DNA of 56,709 bases, taken from assembly GCA_028688225.1 (NCBI GenBank), contig JAQTYQ010000024.1, positions 1 to 56,709 of the forward strand, written 5' to 3'. The notes under the pieces were generated by a model that was not told where the DNA came from, ran no database searches, and saw only the letters and a program-made list of their open reading frames with translations. Origin of the DNA: Opitutaceae bacterium (lineage in GTDB: Bacteria > Verrucomicrobiota > Verrucomicrobiia > Opitutales > Opitutaceae). Both the position numbers and the translations under genes were made by a program. This document shows positions 44,799 through 53,326 of the stretch, in pieces (position 1 is the first letter of the stretch; the number at the start of each line of letters is the position of its first letter).

Positions 44799-47021
44799 GT
44801 GACGGCGAAAACACCTGACGACCCTCCGAACGCGGTGCCCACCGGCGAACTCTGCGGCGTCTGGGTCGACGACGAGGGCCGCGTGCATTGCTCGGTTTCC
44901 ACCGCGGACGGCGGCCGCACGGAGCAGGTGGAAGAATTCCGGCCGTTTGCCTGGTTGGGCGATGCGTCCGTGGTCGGCGGCGTGACGGGCGTGGAGGTGG
45001 AAGCGCTGAAGGGCGACGGGGTCTTTCGCTGGCTGGCGCATGCCGGGGGGGGCGCCGCCTTCGATGAATTGGTCAAGGAGGCGCCCGACGGCGCGACGGT
45101 CGACTGGATCCGCCCTCTGGAAAACCAGTATCTGCTGCAGAGCCGCCGGCGGCTGTACGGCGAACTGATCTTCCCGCAGCTCCGGCGCTGCCAGCTCGAC
45201 ATCGAGACGGGGCACGGGGTGGACGGGGGCTTCAGCGACGCCCGCAACGCCACCGATCGCGTGCTGGCCATCGGGTTGCAGTTCGGCGCCCGCCAGCGCC
45301 TGCTCGTGCTTGAAGACGAAACCGACGTTGCCGAGAAGCGCCTGCTGCTCGAGCTCAACGAGGTGCTGGAGGCGGAGGACCCGGACGTCATTGAGGGGCA
45401 CAATCTGTTCAAGTTCGACCTCGACTACCTGCGCCTGCGCTGCCGGCACCACCGCGTGCCGTGCGCCTGGGGGCGTTTCGGACAGAAGGCGGTGTTCCGC
45501 AACAGCCGCCTGAAGATCGCCGAACGCTGGATCGATTTTCCGCGCTGCGACCTGCCGGGGCGGGCCGTGGTCGACACCTATCTGCTCGTCCAGCTCCACG
45601 ACATCACCGCGCGCGAGATGCTCGCCTATGGACTGAAGGACGTGGCCGTCTACTTCGGCATCACCGAGGAAGCCGACGGTGAACGCACTTACATCGAGGG
45701 CAACCGTATTCACGAGGTCTTCCGCACCGACCGGGCGCGTTTCCAGGCCTATCTCGCCGACGACCTGCGCGAAACCCGGGGCGTGGCCGATCTGCTCCTC
45801 CCGACCTATTTCGAGCAGGTGAAGACGTTCCCGCTGCTGCTGCAGGAGGCGACCCTGCGCGGCACCACCGCCAAGATCGACCTGCTGTTCCTCGAGGAAT
45901 ACTACCATGCCCGTCAGAGCTGCCCGCAGCTGTCGACCGAGGTGGCGCCCTTCGAGGGTGGCTACACCCGCAGTTTCCAGGAGGGTGTGTTCCGGCATGT
46001 GCTGCACTTCGACGTGGCGTCGCTCTATCCGAGCCTGCTGCTCGCCATCGGCCGCAACCCGCGCGGCGACACGCTGGGCATCTTCATCCCGCTGCTCACG
46101 CGCCTGCGTGACTACCGGCTAAACTGCAAGCAGCTCTCCCGCACCGCGCCGACCGAGGAGCTGCGCGCCGAATACCAGGCGCGCCAGGCCAGCTTCAAGA
46201 TTCTTATCAACTCCTTCTATGGCTACCTCGGGTTTTCTGCCGCGCGCTTCGGCGACGGCGAACTGGCGGCCGAGGTCACGCGTCGCGGCCGCGAGCTGCT
46301 GCAGGCCCTGATCGATGAGTTCACGAAGCACGGCTGCACCATCCTCGAAGCCGACACCGACGGCATCTACCTGTCCTCGGCGGAGCATTTTGCCGCGCCG
46401 GAACGGCTGCTGGCCGACGTCGCGAAGATCCTGCCGCCGGGCATCGAGCTGGAGTTCGACGGCAGCTATGCGTCGATGTTCTGCTACAAGGCCAAGAACT
46501 ACGCCCTGTACGACGGGCGGAAGATCATTTTGCGCGGCTCGGCGCTGCGCTCGCGCGGCATCGAGCCCTACCTGAAAAAGCTCACCGACCGGCTCATCCG
46601 TCACCTGCTGGGCGCGGGCGACGCCTCGCCGCTCGACTTGCTGGAGGAATACCGGCGGCGCATCACGGCGCGCGAGGTGGACATCACCGAAATCGCCAAG
46701 TCGGAAATCCTCAGCCAGAACCCCGAGGCCTACGAGCAGTTCGTGGCCGGAGGCGGCAAGCCCCGCCGGGCCCCGACCGAGGTGGCCCTGCAGCTCAAGC
46801 CCCGGCCGCGCATGGGCGACCGCGTCGCCTATTACATCGCGCCCAAGTCGAAAGGCCAGACGTCGGACTGGCAGCGGGCGCGGCCGCTGGGGTCCTACGA
46901 TCGGGAACAGGCGCCCTACGATCCGAAGTACTACCTCGACAAACTCGACGACTGGCTGGAGCGCTACGGCCGGTTTCTCGGCGCACCCCCTCCGCCCAAG
47001 CCGCAGGGCGAGTTGTTCTGA
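44799..47021 (+). CDS. Family B DNA polymerase (Pol II-like)
   Basis: A 740-residue DNA polymerase with proofreading exonuclease, slightly shorter than E. coli Pol II (783). Exonuclease motifs are LDIETG (Asp134, Glu136), GHNLFKFDLDYL and YLADD. Polymerase motifs are A (DVASLYPSLL, Asp405), B (KILINSFYGYLG) and C (EADTDGIYLS, Asp519/Asp521), so catalysis should be intact. It starts at GTG 44799; the nearest ATG upstream is followed at once by a stop. The expected role is repair or lesion-tolerant synthesis rather than main replication. No lexA-like site was identified upstream. Confidence 0.92.
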   Translation: MTAKTPDDPPNAVPTGELCGVWVDDEGRVHCSVSTADGGRTEQVEEFRPFAWLGDASVVGGVTGVEVEALKGDGVFRWLAHAGGGAAFDELVKEAPDGATVDWIRPLENQYLLQSRRRLYGELIFPQLRRCQLDIETGHGVDGGFSDARNATDRVLAIGLQFGARQRLLVLEDETDVAEKRLLLELNEVLEAEDPDVIEGHNLFKFDLDYLRLRCRHHRVPCAWGRFGQKAVFRNSRLKIAERWIDFPRCDLPGRAVVDTYLLVQLHDITAREMLAYGLKDVAVYFGITEEADGERTYIEGNRIHEVFRTDRARFQAYLADDLRETRGVADLLLPTYFEQVKTFPLLLQEATLRGTTAKIDLLFLEEYYHARQSCPQLSTEVAPFEGGYTRSFQEGVFRHVLHFDVASLYPSLLLAIGRNPRGDTLGIFIPLLTRLRDYRLNCKQLSRTAPTEELRAEYQARQASFKILINSFYGYLGFSAARFGDGELAAEVTRRGRELLQALIDEFTKHGCTILEADTDGIYLSSAEHFAAPERLLADVAKILPPGIELEFDGSYASMFCYKAKNYALYDGRKIILRGSALRSRGIEPYLKKLTDRLIRHLLGAGDASPLDLLEEYRRRITAREVDITEIAKSEILSQNPEAYEQFVAGGGKPRRAPTEVALQLKPRPRMGDRVAYYIAPKSKGQTSDWQRARPLGSYDREQAPYDPKYYLDKLDDWLERYGRFLGAPPPPKPQGELF

Positions 47022-47032
47022 TGCTCCCAAAT

Positions 47033-47060
47033 GTAGGGCGTTCTGCTGGCCAGCAGAACG
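47033..47060. repeat. GTAG-headed REP with perfect palindrome
   Basis: GTAG (47033-47036) is followed by a 22-bp perfect palindrome made of CGTTCTGCTGG and its complement (47039-47060). The same TTCTGCTGGCCAG core recurs at 54070-54090. Confidence 0.7.
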
Positions 47061-47147
47061 ATCCCGCCACTTCGGTTTTCGCTTCGCGGTGGGGGGGCGA
47101 AAATCCACCTCGGCGGAATAAGCTTCGATTCCGTAGTTGGGTTTGCA

Positions 47148-47285
47148 CCACCGAGGCACAAAGGACACAGAGAAAGAAACTTGTATGCCTAAACCGCTCC
47201 AGCGCGGCCTCACCTCACTGGTGAATCTATTAATCCGCCTTCCAGTGCCGATCCGCCTCTGTGTTCTCAGTGCCTCTGTGGTTCA
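47148..47285. repeat. CACAGAG inverted repeat element
   Basis: ACCACCGAGGCACAAAGGAC followed by ACAGAG on the left is mirrored by CTCTGTGTTCTCAGTGCCTC and TGTGGTTC on the right, about 90 bases apart. The arms repeat the word CACAGAG/GGCAC. No reading frame is apparent inside. Confidence 0.6.
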
Positions 47286-47312
47286 ATTGCGGTTTTTAGG
47301 TTAAGAGCATGC

Positions 47313-47380
47313 ACCACGGATTTCACGGATTAACACAGAAGCAGCACCGACTTATCCGTGTCCACCCGTCTGATCCGTGG
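47313..47380. repeat. CCACGGAT inverted repeat element
   Basis: CCACGGATTTCACGGATTAA on the left faces TTATCCGTGTCCACCCGTCT and ATCCGTGG on the right. It follows the CACAGAG element at 47148 and precedes the yqeY-type gene, so three repeat families sit back to back in 350 bases without a gene. Confidence 0.65.
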
Positions 47381-47442
47381 TCCAAACCATTCCGGGTTTC
47401 GCGGTGGACTCTGCGGCAAAAACGAATTCCCTGTTGAATTCC

Positions 47443-47892
47443 ATGCCCACCATCTATGAACAACTCCGGGCCGACGTGATCGCCGCCATGAAGGCGCGTG
47501 ACAGTGCCACGCTGACCACCTTGCGCACGGCCGACGCCGCGATCCAGCGGACGGCGCTGGACGGCAACAAGCCGATCGATGACGCCCTGGCCACGGCCAC
47601 GCTGCGCAAGGCGGTCAAGAATCTGGCTGACGCCAACGTCGAGTTCGCCAAGGGCGGCCGCGCCGACCTGGTCGCGGCCAACGAGATCGAGATCAAGGTG
47701 CTGGAGAAATACCTGCCGCAGGGTCTCGACCCCGCAAAGCTGGAGGCGCTCGTTGTCGGGGTCATCCAGGAAACCGGCGCGGCGTCCAAGAAGGACATGG
47801 GCAAGGTGATGGCCGCGCTGAAGAAGCGCCCCGAGGCGGCCGCGATCGATTTCGGCGCCGCCGGCAAGCTGATCCAGGCAAAGCTGCCGTAG
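47443..47892 (+). CDS. GatB/YqeY domain-containing protein
   Basis: A 149-residue helical protein of the YqeY family, related to the C-terminal tail domain of the amidotransferase subunit GatB, which contacts tRNA. Recognisable parts are YEQLRADVIAAMKARDSATL at the start, the central EIEIKVLEKYLPQGLDPAKL and the closing KDMGKVMAALKKRPEAAAID. Free-standing members occur widely but their role is not settled; a tRNA-linked function is inferred. The start at 47443 excludes an upstream extension through repeat DNA. Confidence 0.88.
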   Translation: MPTIYEQLRADVIAAMKARDSATLTTLRTADAAIQRTALDGNKPIDDALATATLRKAVKNLADANVEFAKGGRADLVAANEIEIKVLEKYLPQGLDPAKLEALVVGVIQETGAASKKDMGKVMAALKKRPEAAAIDFGAAGKLIQAKLP

Positions 47893-47953
47893 CAGCGTCG
47901 ATTAGGGCGGATCGTTACCTAGAGCACTTTCGAGTTAGTTATACACCGGTTTC

Positions 47954-48892
47954 ATGGCTCTCGATCACTACGTTCCCCAAGTTCACCTCAAGAACTTCAA
48001 CAACTCAGATGGCGTGCTTCACGCCATGCTGAAGCGTGATCAAAAGACTTTTACGAACCACGCGAAAGCCTTCTGCCGGATTGAGGATAACAGCACGAAT
48101 AAGTACCTGACCGAGCAACGCGCCATTGAAGATTTTCTCCAAGTTATCGAGCCGAAGTACAACGAATCGATTGAGAAGATTAGGACTGGAAGCATCGACC
48201 CCGAAACCGTCTTCGTCGTCTCTGGGTTCATTGCCTACATGATGTGGTTTTCTCCGGCAGGCATGCGGATAAACAAGGACCCAATGGAACATACCCTGGA
48301 TGAGGTGGGCCGACGACTGGATGCCCAAGGCAAGATGCCCAGGGCGCCCACCTCAATGGGTGGAGTCAGCCTAACGGAAATGCTCGATAAGGGAGAGGCC
48401 AGGATAAACGTTGATCCGAAATATCCCCAAGCAATCGGCGTCACGATTCTGCAACGTCAGATTTACTCACTAGGAAATTTCAATTGGGAGATTTTGAAAA
48501 ACCCGTTTCCTGATAGCCCATTTTTTACGAGTGATTATCCCGTTGCAATTGAGCCCAGCGACCATCCGGGTATCCTAAACAAAGTCGTCCCACTCGCGCC
48601 GGATCTCGCGGTTCGGATATGTCCCAAACAATTGGATAACGGAAAAATCACCGACAATTTTGCTAGCTTTAGATATAGGACGCCTACGCTTAATCATCGG
48701 GATGTTGTCGAAATCAATCGACTCATTGTTCGATGTGCCGAGACCATCGTGTTCTATCCGAAGGAACAGCCTTGGATTGCAAAGTTTGTGAAAGCGAACG
48801 CGGACTTTCGGATCGAACCGAAGAGCACCAATATCCCGTATGGCGCCGGTGGAACGCTGCAAATCTCCACCTCGATAGTTACAGACGAGTAA
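47954..48892 (+). CDS. DUF4238 domain protein
   Basis: A 312-residue protein opening with DHYVPQVHLKNF, the hallmark start of DUF4238 proteins. Its function is unknown; members are scattered in accessory regions of many bacteria. Further features are a hydrophobic segment near residue 90 (VVSGFIAYMMWFSPAG) and SPFFTSDYPVAI, a conserved-looking core. Base composition is clearly AT-richer and codon choice differs from the ffh and yqeY genes on either side, which points to horizontal acquisition. It converges on ffh with a 56-bp gap. Confidence 0.8.
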   Translation: MALDHYVPQVHLKNFNNSDGVLHAMLKRDQKTFTNHAKAFCRIEDNSTNKYLTEQRAIEDFLQVIEPKYNESIEKIRTGSIDPETVFVVSGFIAYMMWFSPAGMRINKDPMEHTLDEVGRRLDAQGKMPRAPTSMGGVSLTEMLDKGEARINVDPKYPQAIGVTILQRQIYSLGNFNWEILKNPFPDSPFFTSDYPVAIEPSDHPGILNKVVPLAPDLAVRICPKQLDNGKITDNFASFRYRTPTLNHRDVVEINRLIVRCAETIVFYPKEQPWIAKFVKANADFRIEPKSTNIPYGAGGTLQISTSIVTDE

Positions 48893-48948
48893 GATCAATG
48901 TGCCTTCCCATGCCACGATTAGTGGCAATTGCTGGCAGACGGTCCCAA

Positions 48949-50292
48949 TTACATGCCCGGAAAACCACCTTTCCCTTTCATCGCTTCCATCTGGCGCATC
49001 ATCTTTTTCGCGCCGCCGCCCTTCATCATCTTCATCAACTTGTGCATCTGCTGATACTGCTTCAGCAGCTGGTTGACATCGACGACCTTCACGCCCGCGC
49101 CTTTGGCGATGCGCATGCGGCGGGGTCCGTTGAGCAGCGACGGATTGCGGCGCTCCTGGACCGTCATCGACTTGATGATGGCCTCGGTCCGGCCCAGCTG
49201 CTTCTCGGCGCCGTCGCCGATTTTCACGCCGCTCATGCCCGGCATCATCCCGAGAATCGACTCCATCGAGCCCAGCTTCTTGATTTGCTGCAGTTGGGCG
49301 AGGAAGTCCTCCAGGTTGAAGTCCGCCTTGCGGAACTTCTCGGCCATTCTCTCGGCCTGCGCCTGGTCGATGCTCTCCTGCGCCTTCTCGACGAGTGAGA
49401 CGACGTCGCCCATGCCGAGGATGCGCGAGGCGAGCCGGTCGGGATAAAACGTGTCGAAGTCGCCCGCTTTTTCGCCGGTGCCGATGAATTTGATCGGCAC
49501 ACCGGTGACCGCCTTGATCGAGAGCGCCGCGCCGCCGCGGGCGTCGCCGTCGAGCTTGGTCAGCACCAGGCCGGTGAGGGCGAGGGCGTCGTGGAAGGCG
49601 CGGGCCACGTTGACCGCCTCCTGGCCCAGCGCGCCGTCGGCCACGAGCAGGACCTCGTCGGGCTCGATGCCGGCGTTCAGCCGCTTGACCTCCTCGATCA
49701 GTTCCTGGTCGATCTGCAGGCGTCCGGCAGTGTCGAAGAGGATGGCGTCGGCGCCGGCCGCGGCAGCGGCCTGGAGCGCGGCGGCGCCGATGGCGGGCAC
49801 GTCCTTGGAGACGCGGTCGGCGTAGAAACCAAGCTCCTCCTGCTTGGCCAGGATTTCAAGCTGGTCGATGGCCGCCGGCCGCTGCACGTCGCAGCCCACG
49901 ACGAACGGCCGGTAGCCGCGTTTTTTGAGCAGGCGGCCGAGCTTGGCCGTGGAGGTGGTCTTGCCCGAGCCATGGAGGCCGACCAAGAGCACCTTGAGCG
50001 GACGCTTCGCGCTCAGCTCGGTGGCGCCTTCGCCGAGGAGCTTCACCAGCTCGTCGTGGATGATCTTGACGATCTGCTGGCCGGGAGTGACGGACTGCAG
50101 CACCTGCTGGCCGGCGGCCTGGGCCTGGACGCGCTCGACGAACTCGCGGGCGACCTTGAAGTGGACGTCGGCGGAGAGCAGGGCGGTGCGCACCTCCTTG
50201 AGGGCGTCCGCCATGTTTTCCTCGGTGAGCTTGCCGACGCCGCGCAGGTTGCGCAGGGCCTGGCCGAGACGTTCCGTGAGCGATTCAAACAT
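48949..50292 (-). CDS. ffh: Signal recognition particle protein Ffh
   Basis: Ffh binds signal sequences of nascent membrane proteins and docks with FtsY. The 447-residue product has the N domain (1-~90), the GTPase G domain with P-loop GLHGSGKTT (105-113), [10 protein letters not shown] and [11 protein letters not shown], and a methionine-rich M domain (from about 320, LGMMPGMSG to the C-terminal [18 protein letters not shown]) that binds SRP RNA and signal peptides. It is a vertical core gene lying between two accessory stretches. The SRP RNA gene itself was not found in the window. Confidence 0.97.
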   Translation of the reverse strand: MFESLTERLGQALRNLRGVGKLTEENMADALKEVRTALLSADVHFKVAREFVERVQAQAAGQQVLQSVTPGQQIVKIIHDELVKLLGEGATELSAKRPLKVLLVGLHGSGKTTSTAKLGRLLKKRGYRPFVVGCDVQRPAAIDQLEILAKQEELGFYADRVSKDVPAIGAAALQAAAAAGADAILFDTAGRLQIDQELIEEVKRLNAGIEPDEVLLVADGALGQEAVNVARAFHDALALTGLVLTKLDGDARGGAALSIKAVTGVPIKFIGTGEKAGDFDTFYPDRLASRILGMGDVVSLVEKAQESIDQAQAERMAEKFRKADFNLEDFLAQLQQIKKLGSMESILGMMPGMSGVKIGDGAEKQLGRTEAIIKSMTVQERRNPSLLNGPRRMRIAKGAGVKVVDVNQLLKQYQQMHKLMKMMKGGGAKKMMRQMEAMKGKGGFPGM

Positions 50293-50310
50293 GGGAACCG
50301 ATCAGTAGGA

Positions 50311-50340
50311 ACCACGGATGCACACAGATCAACACGGATG
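50311..50340. repeat. CCACGGAT-family half-copy upstream of ffh
   Basis: ACCACGGATGCACACAGATC followed by AACACGGATG repeats the family word three times, ending about 20 bases from the ffh start. Only one arm of the inverted repeat is present. Confidence 0.5.
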
Positions 50341-50398
50341 ATGAACAGAGTGATTAATTCGGGGCCACTTTGGCGAGGCGGCTTCAGTCCCGCAATCC

Positions 50399-50441
50399 CG
50401 ACGAGGAACATGTCAACTAATAGTTGACATGTTCCTCGTCG
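50399..50441. repeat. 43-nt palindrome with 21-bp perfect arms
   Basis: The left arm (50399-50419) and right arm (50421-50441) are exact reverse complements around a single A at 50420. The centre reads TGTCAACTAATAGTTGACA, which carries a TTGACA hexamer in each direction. With a one-base centre it cannot make a normal RNA loop without melting inner pairs, so a protein-binding site or a mobile-element scar is as likely as a terminator. It lies in a 680-bp gap between divergent ffh and the restriction gene. Confidence 0.85.
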
Positions 50442-50974
50442 TCCGCGGCGACCAGGCGGGGACGCGGTTGTAGGGCGTCGTCGTCCGCCGTCACCTGCTA
50501 GCTATGACGGGACAAGCCGAACGCCGCCATTCTGCTGCGCTTTTCTCGGAACTGACCTCAACCGCAGAAACCTCAATTCAGGAAATTCCGAGATTGATCG
50601 AGAACGGCTTGCGTGTCTTGATCTGACCGTCCCCGCCTCGATCCGCTCCCGTCAAAACGTCAATTCAATTGAGGCGGCCACCATAGTCCGATGGAGCTGA
50701 TGGATCGCTGCTTCAACAAATCTCGCAGAATCGGTGCTTGGTTCGCATCGTGCGTGCCGGCCGCTTTTAGCCGGAACCTCACTCAGTACCGTCGGCACCT
50801 CCAGCCCACCGACAAGCTGTGGCAACGCCTTGCATCAATTCGCCACGCATCCTGACCCATTAATTTACCTCCCGCTTGCTTGCGCGCTGCGGCGCTTCTG
50901 CCTATCCCATGATCTCAATTGGCAATACCACACATTGGTCTGCCTAAACAGCGTTGGCTGAGAGGAATGAATTG
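50442..50974. other. Non-coding stretch before the restriction-modification pair
   Basis: No frame resembles a protein. A lone GTAG (50470-50473) with GGCG/CGCC complementarity is a probable degenerate REP. The last 100 bases are AT-richer and probably contain the promoter of the restriction gene; a GAGG lies about 10 bases before the start chosen at 50975. Confidence 0.4.
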
Positions 50975-51820
50975 ATGAACGACCCCGTGTCCGATACACT
51001 GGCATCCATGAATCAGCAGGAACAAGACCGCGAATATCTGGCATACATTGTCAATGCCATCCGCGTTTGCGCGGACTACCGTCCGAAACTCGGACACGGA
51101 GCCGACAAAGGCTACTCTCTTGCCGAGTTCCAGAAGATGTATCGGAGCGACCCGTTCTATAACTGGGTCGGTCTCGACAACCCCTTGATGTATGCCGCCC
51201 ACAAGGTGGCCGGGGGTATGACGAGCATCTACCGCCAGATTGGAATCGGCTGCGAGAGCCTGTTCCGCAAAGTCGTTCAGGACGCCTTGGCCTTGACGGA
51301 AGACGATGTCAAATGGTCGTACACAGTCCGAAAGGGGCGAGGGAAGACCAGGACACTGTACCTCGATGCCCGGATTCCGACTGACTCGGTCCCGGACACG
51401 GCCAAGCGGAGAGCCGTCAAGAACTGGATAGCAGGCTGTGCCGCCGAACTTGAAGTGAGCGACCGCGTTGCCGCCACGCTGCAAGGCGTCGTCTTTGAGG
51501 TCCGTCAGGGATACAAGAGCAAGGACTCCAAACGACAGAATGCCGACATCGCAAATGCGGCAACGGCCTACACCAAGGGATACCTTCCCTGCGTTGCCAT
51601 TCTCTCGCTCCAGATCGACGACGACATTGCCCTTCGTTACCGGAACGAAAAGTGGGCACTCCTGACCGGAACCACAGCAGAAGATGACGCTGGCAAGTCT
51701 TTGTATGCCTTCATGCGCACGGTCGTTGGTTACGACTTGGCGGCGTTCTTCCAAAGGCACTCCGCCACCCTCAAGGCGGAGGTCCATGCGGTTCTCACGA
51801 AACTGCTGTCGTCCCAATGA
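50975..51820 (+). CDS. Putative type II restriction endonuclease
   Basis: A 281-residue protein overlapping the downstream DNA methyltransferase by four bases (ATGA), a typical restriction-modification arrangement. No PD-(D/E)XK triad can be stated with certainty, but the C-terminal half has a block of conserved character (VVFEVRQGYKSKDSKRQNAD, where Glu/Gln-x-Lys could be catalytic). The N-terminal half has FYNWVGLDNPLMYAAHKVAG and MTSIYRQIGIGCESLFR. This resembles the CfrBI-type restriction enzymes (CCWWGG) as I recall them; that match is unverified. ATG 50975 has a GAGG upstream; TTG 50954 would add seven residues. Composition is AT-richer than core genes. Confidence 0.55.
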   Translation: MNDPVSDTLASMNQQEQDREYLAYIVNAIRVCADYRPKLGHGADKGYSLAEFQKMYRSDPFYNWVGLDNPLMYAAHKVAGGMTSIYRQIGIGCESLFRKVVQDALALTEDDVKWSYTVRKGRGKTRTLYLDARIPTDSVPDTAKRRAVKNWIAGCAAELEVSDRVAATLQGVVFEVRQGYKSKDSKRQNADIANAATAYTKGYLPCVAILSLQIDDDIALRYRNEKWALLTGTTAEDDAGKSLYAFMRTVVGYDLAAFFQRHSATLKAEVHAVLTKLLSSQ

Positions 51821-53133
51821 CCACAACCCTTGCCACAGTTCTGGATACGCAACGGCAGAACGCTCATCTGACGTTCAAGCACAATCAGCACAACGGGCGG
51901 CATGGTTGGCTGCGCCTGACTCCCGCCTACTCAGTCCCGCTTGTCAGGGGCATTTTGGACGGGCACAGGTACGCCGCAACAGTGCTTGACCCTTTCTCGG
52001 GAACTGGGACAACCGCTCTTTGCGCGGCATACATGGGGCTACGAGGGGCCGGATTGGAGATCAACCCGTTTCTGGTGTGGTTCAGTTCCGTGAAGTTCCG
52101 GCATTTCTCGCCCGCGACCATCGAAAAGGCGCGGAGTCTCGGCGCTGTCATTGCCGTCGCATCATCTGCGGACGGCGCGCCCTCTGTCGAGCCGCCGCCT
52201 ATTCACAACGTCGAACGGTGGTGGAATGACGCCGAACTCCGGTTTCTCTGCCGGTTGAAGAAGTGCATTCTCGATACCTCGGACGAGGGCACCGACGAGC
52301 GCGATCTTCTTCTCGTGGCCTTCTGCCGCGTCGTTATCGCGTTGTCGAATGCCGCCTTCAATCATCAGTCCATGTCCTTCAAGACCACGCACGAAGCCCC
52401 GCAATTGTTCGCGTTCACGCGCGACAATGCCGATGTCTTTCGCAAGGAACTTACTCTCGTTCTGGACGGGGCGGCGGACAACCCGCGCATTGAACCGTCC
52501 GTCGTGACAGGAGACGCAAGGGAGCCGTCGCGTTTTCTTCATGACAGGTTCGACATGCTCATCACGTCGCCGCCCTATCCCAACCGGATTTCGTACATCC
52601 GCGAACTGCGGCCGTACATGTACTGGCTGGGGTTCCTCACGAATGGACGGGATGCGGGCGAGTACGATTGGCAAGCCATAGGCGGAACGTGGGGTGTGGC
52701 GACCAGTCGTTTGACGGATTGGAAACCTTCCGGCAAAGCATTCACGCCGCCAGATCTAAAGAAAGCGTTGGCGGGGATTGCAGACCCGAAGAACGACAAC
52801 GGCAGTCTCCTGGCAAACTATGTGGCAAAGTATTTCGAGGACATGTGGCGACACCTGTCGGACATCGGTACCGTCCTAACTGAAGAGGCCGAGGTTCACT
52901 ACGTTGTCGGCAACTCCACCTTCTACGGAACACTGCTCCCGGTTGAAGCCATTTTCAAGTCAATGCTTCAAGAGGCAGGTTTCCATGACGTCGAGATCGT
53001 GAAGATTCGCAAGAGGAACTCCAAGGCGGAGTTGTTTGAATTCGACGTGACCGGCAAGAAGAACCAGCCAACCATACACCCCACCGTACGCGAAGACCGC
53101 CGTAGCGAAGCGCGGCGGTCTTCGCGCCGGTGA
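51817..53133 (+). CDS. Site-specific DNA methyltransferase (probable N4-cytosine)
   Basis: A 438-residue amino-group DNA methyltransferase. The AdoMet-binding motif I is LDPFSGTGTTALCAA (Asp58 onward) and the catalytic motif IV is ITSPPYPNRISYIREL (TSPPY at 250-254); the SPPY form is usual for N4-cytosine enzymes. The ~185 residues between motifs I and IV are longer than a minimal spacing and could hold target recognition. The overlap with the upstream gene suggests coupled translation and protection against its nuclease. The C-terminus runs into a 14-bp inverted repeat (53089-53126), so the last dozen residues (REDRRSEARRSSRR) are probably repeat-derived. Confidence 0.88.
   Translation: MTTTLATVLDTQRQNAHLTFKHNQHNGRHGWLRLTPAYSVPLVRGILDGHRYAATVLDPFSGTGTTALCAAYMGLRGAGLEINPFLVWFSSVKFRHFSPATIEKARSLGAVIAVASSADGAPSVEPPPIHNVERWWNDAELRFLCRLKKCILDTSDEGTDERDLLLVAFCRVVIALSNAAFNHQSMSFKTTHEAPQLFAFTRDNADVFRKELTLVLDGAADNPRIEPSVVTGDAREPSRFLHDRFDMLITSPPYPNRISYIRELRPYMYWLGFLTNGRDAGEYDWQAIGGTWGVATSRLTDWKPSGKAFTPPDLKKALAGIADPKNDNGSLLANYVAKYFEDMWRHLSDIGTVLTEEAEVHYVVGNSTFYGTLLPVEAIFKSMLQEAGFHDVEIVKIRKRNSKAELFEFDVTGKKNQPTIHPTVREDRRSEARRSSRR
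53089..53126. repeat. Inverted repeat in the 3' end of the methyltransferase gene
   Basis: CGCGAAGACCGCCG (53089-53102) and CGGCGGTCTTCGCG (53113-53126) form a perfect 14-bp stem with a 10-base loop. There is no T-run after it. It looks like a repeat element that invaded the gene end and changed the C-terminus, though it could also act as an mRNA stabilising hairpin. Confidence 0.7.
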
Positions 53134-53326
53134 GTGCCGTCGTTGATATAGATGCGTGCAGTCAAGCAGGGAGAATAGAATTCTGGTCCGCGACGGGAGT
53201 GCAGGCGGATGAAGGGGAACCGCCGGGGCGGCGGCAGAAGACAACGTCCGGTCCGAGAGAACCAGGGCGACGTCATCGAACATCGGTGGCCTTGACTTGG
53301 CGATGGGTCAAACTATGTTTGACGTC

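Noticed and set aside
51817..53133. Frameshift or split in the methyltransferase because of the long gap between motifs I and IV
   Set aside because: The frame is continuous and the intervening sequence is protein-like, so the gap is more likely a recognition region.
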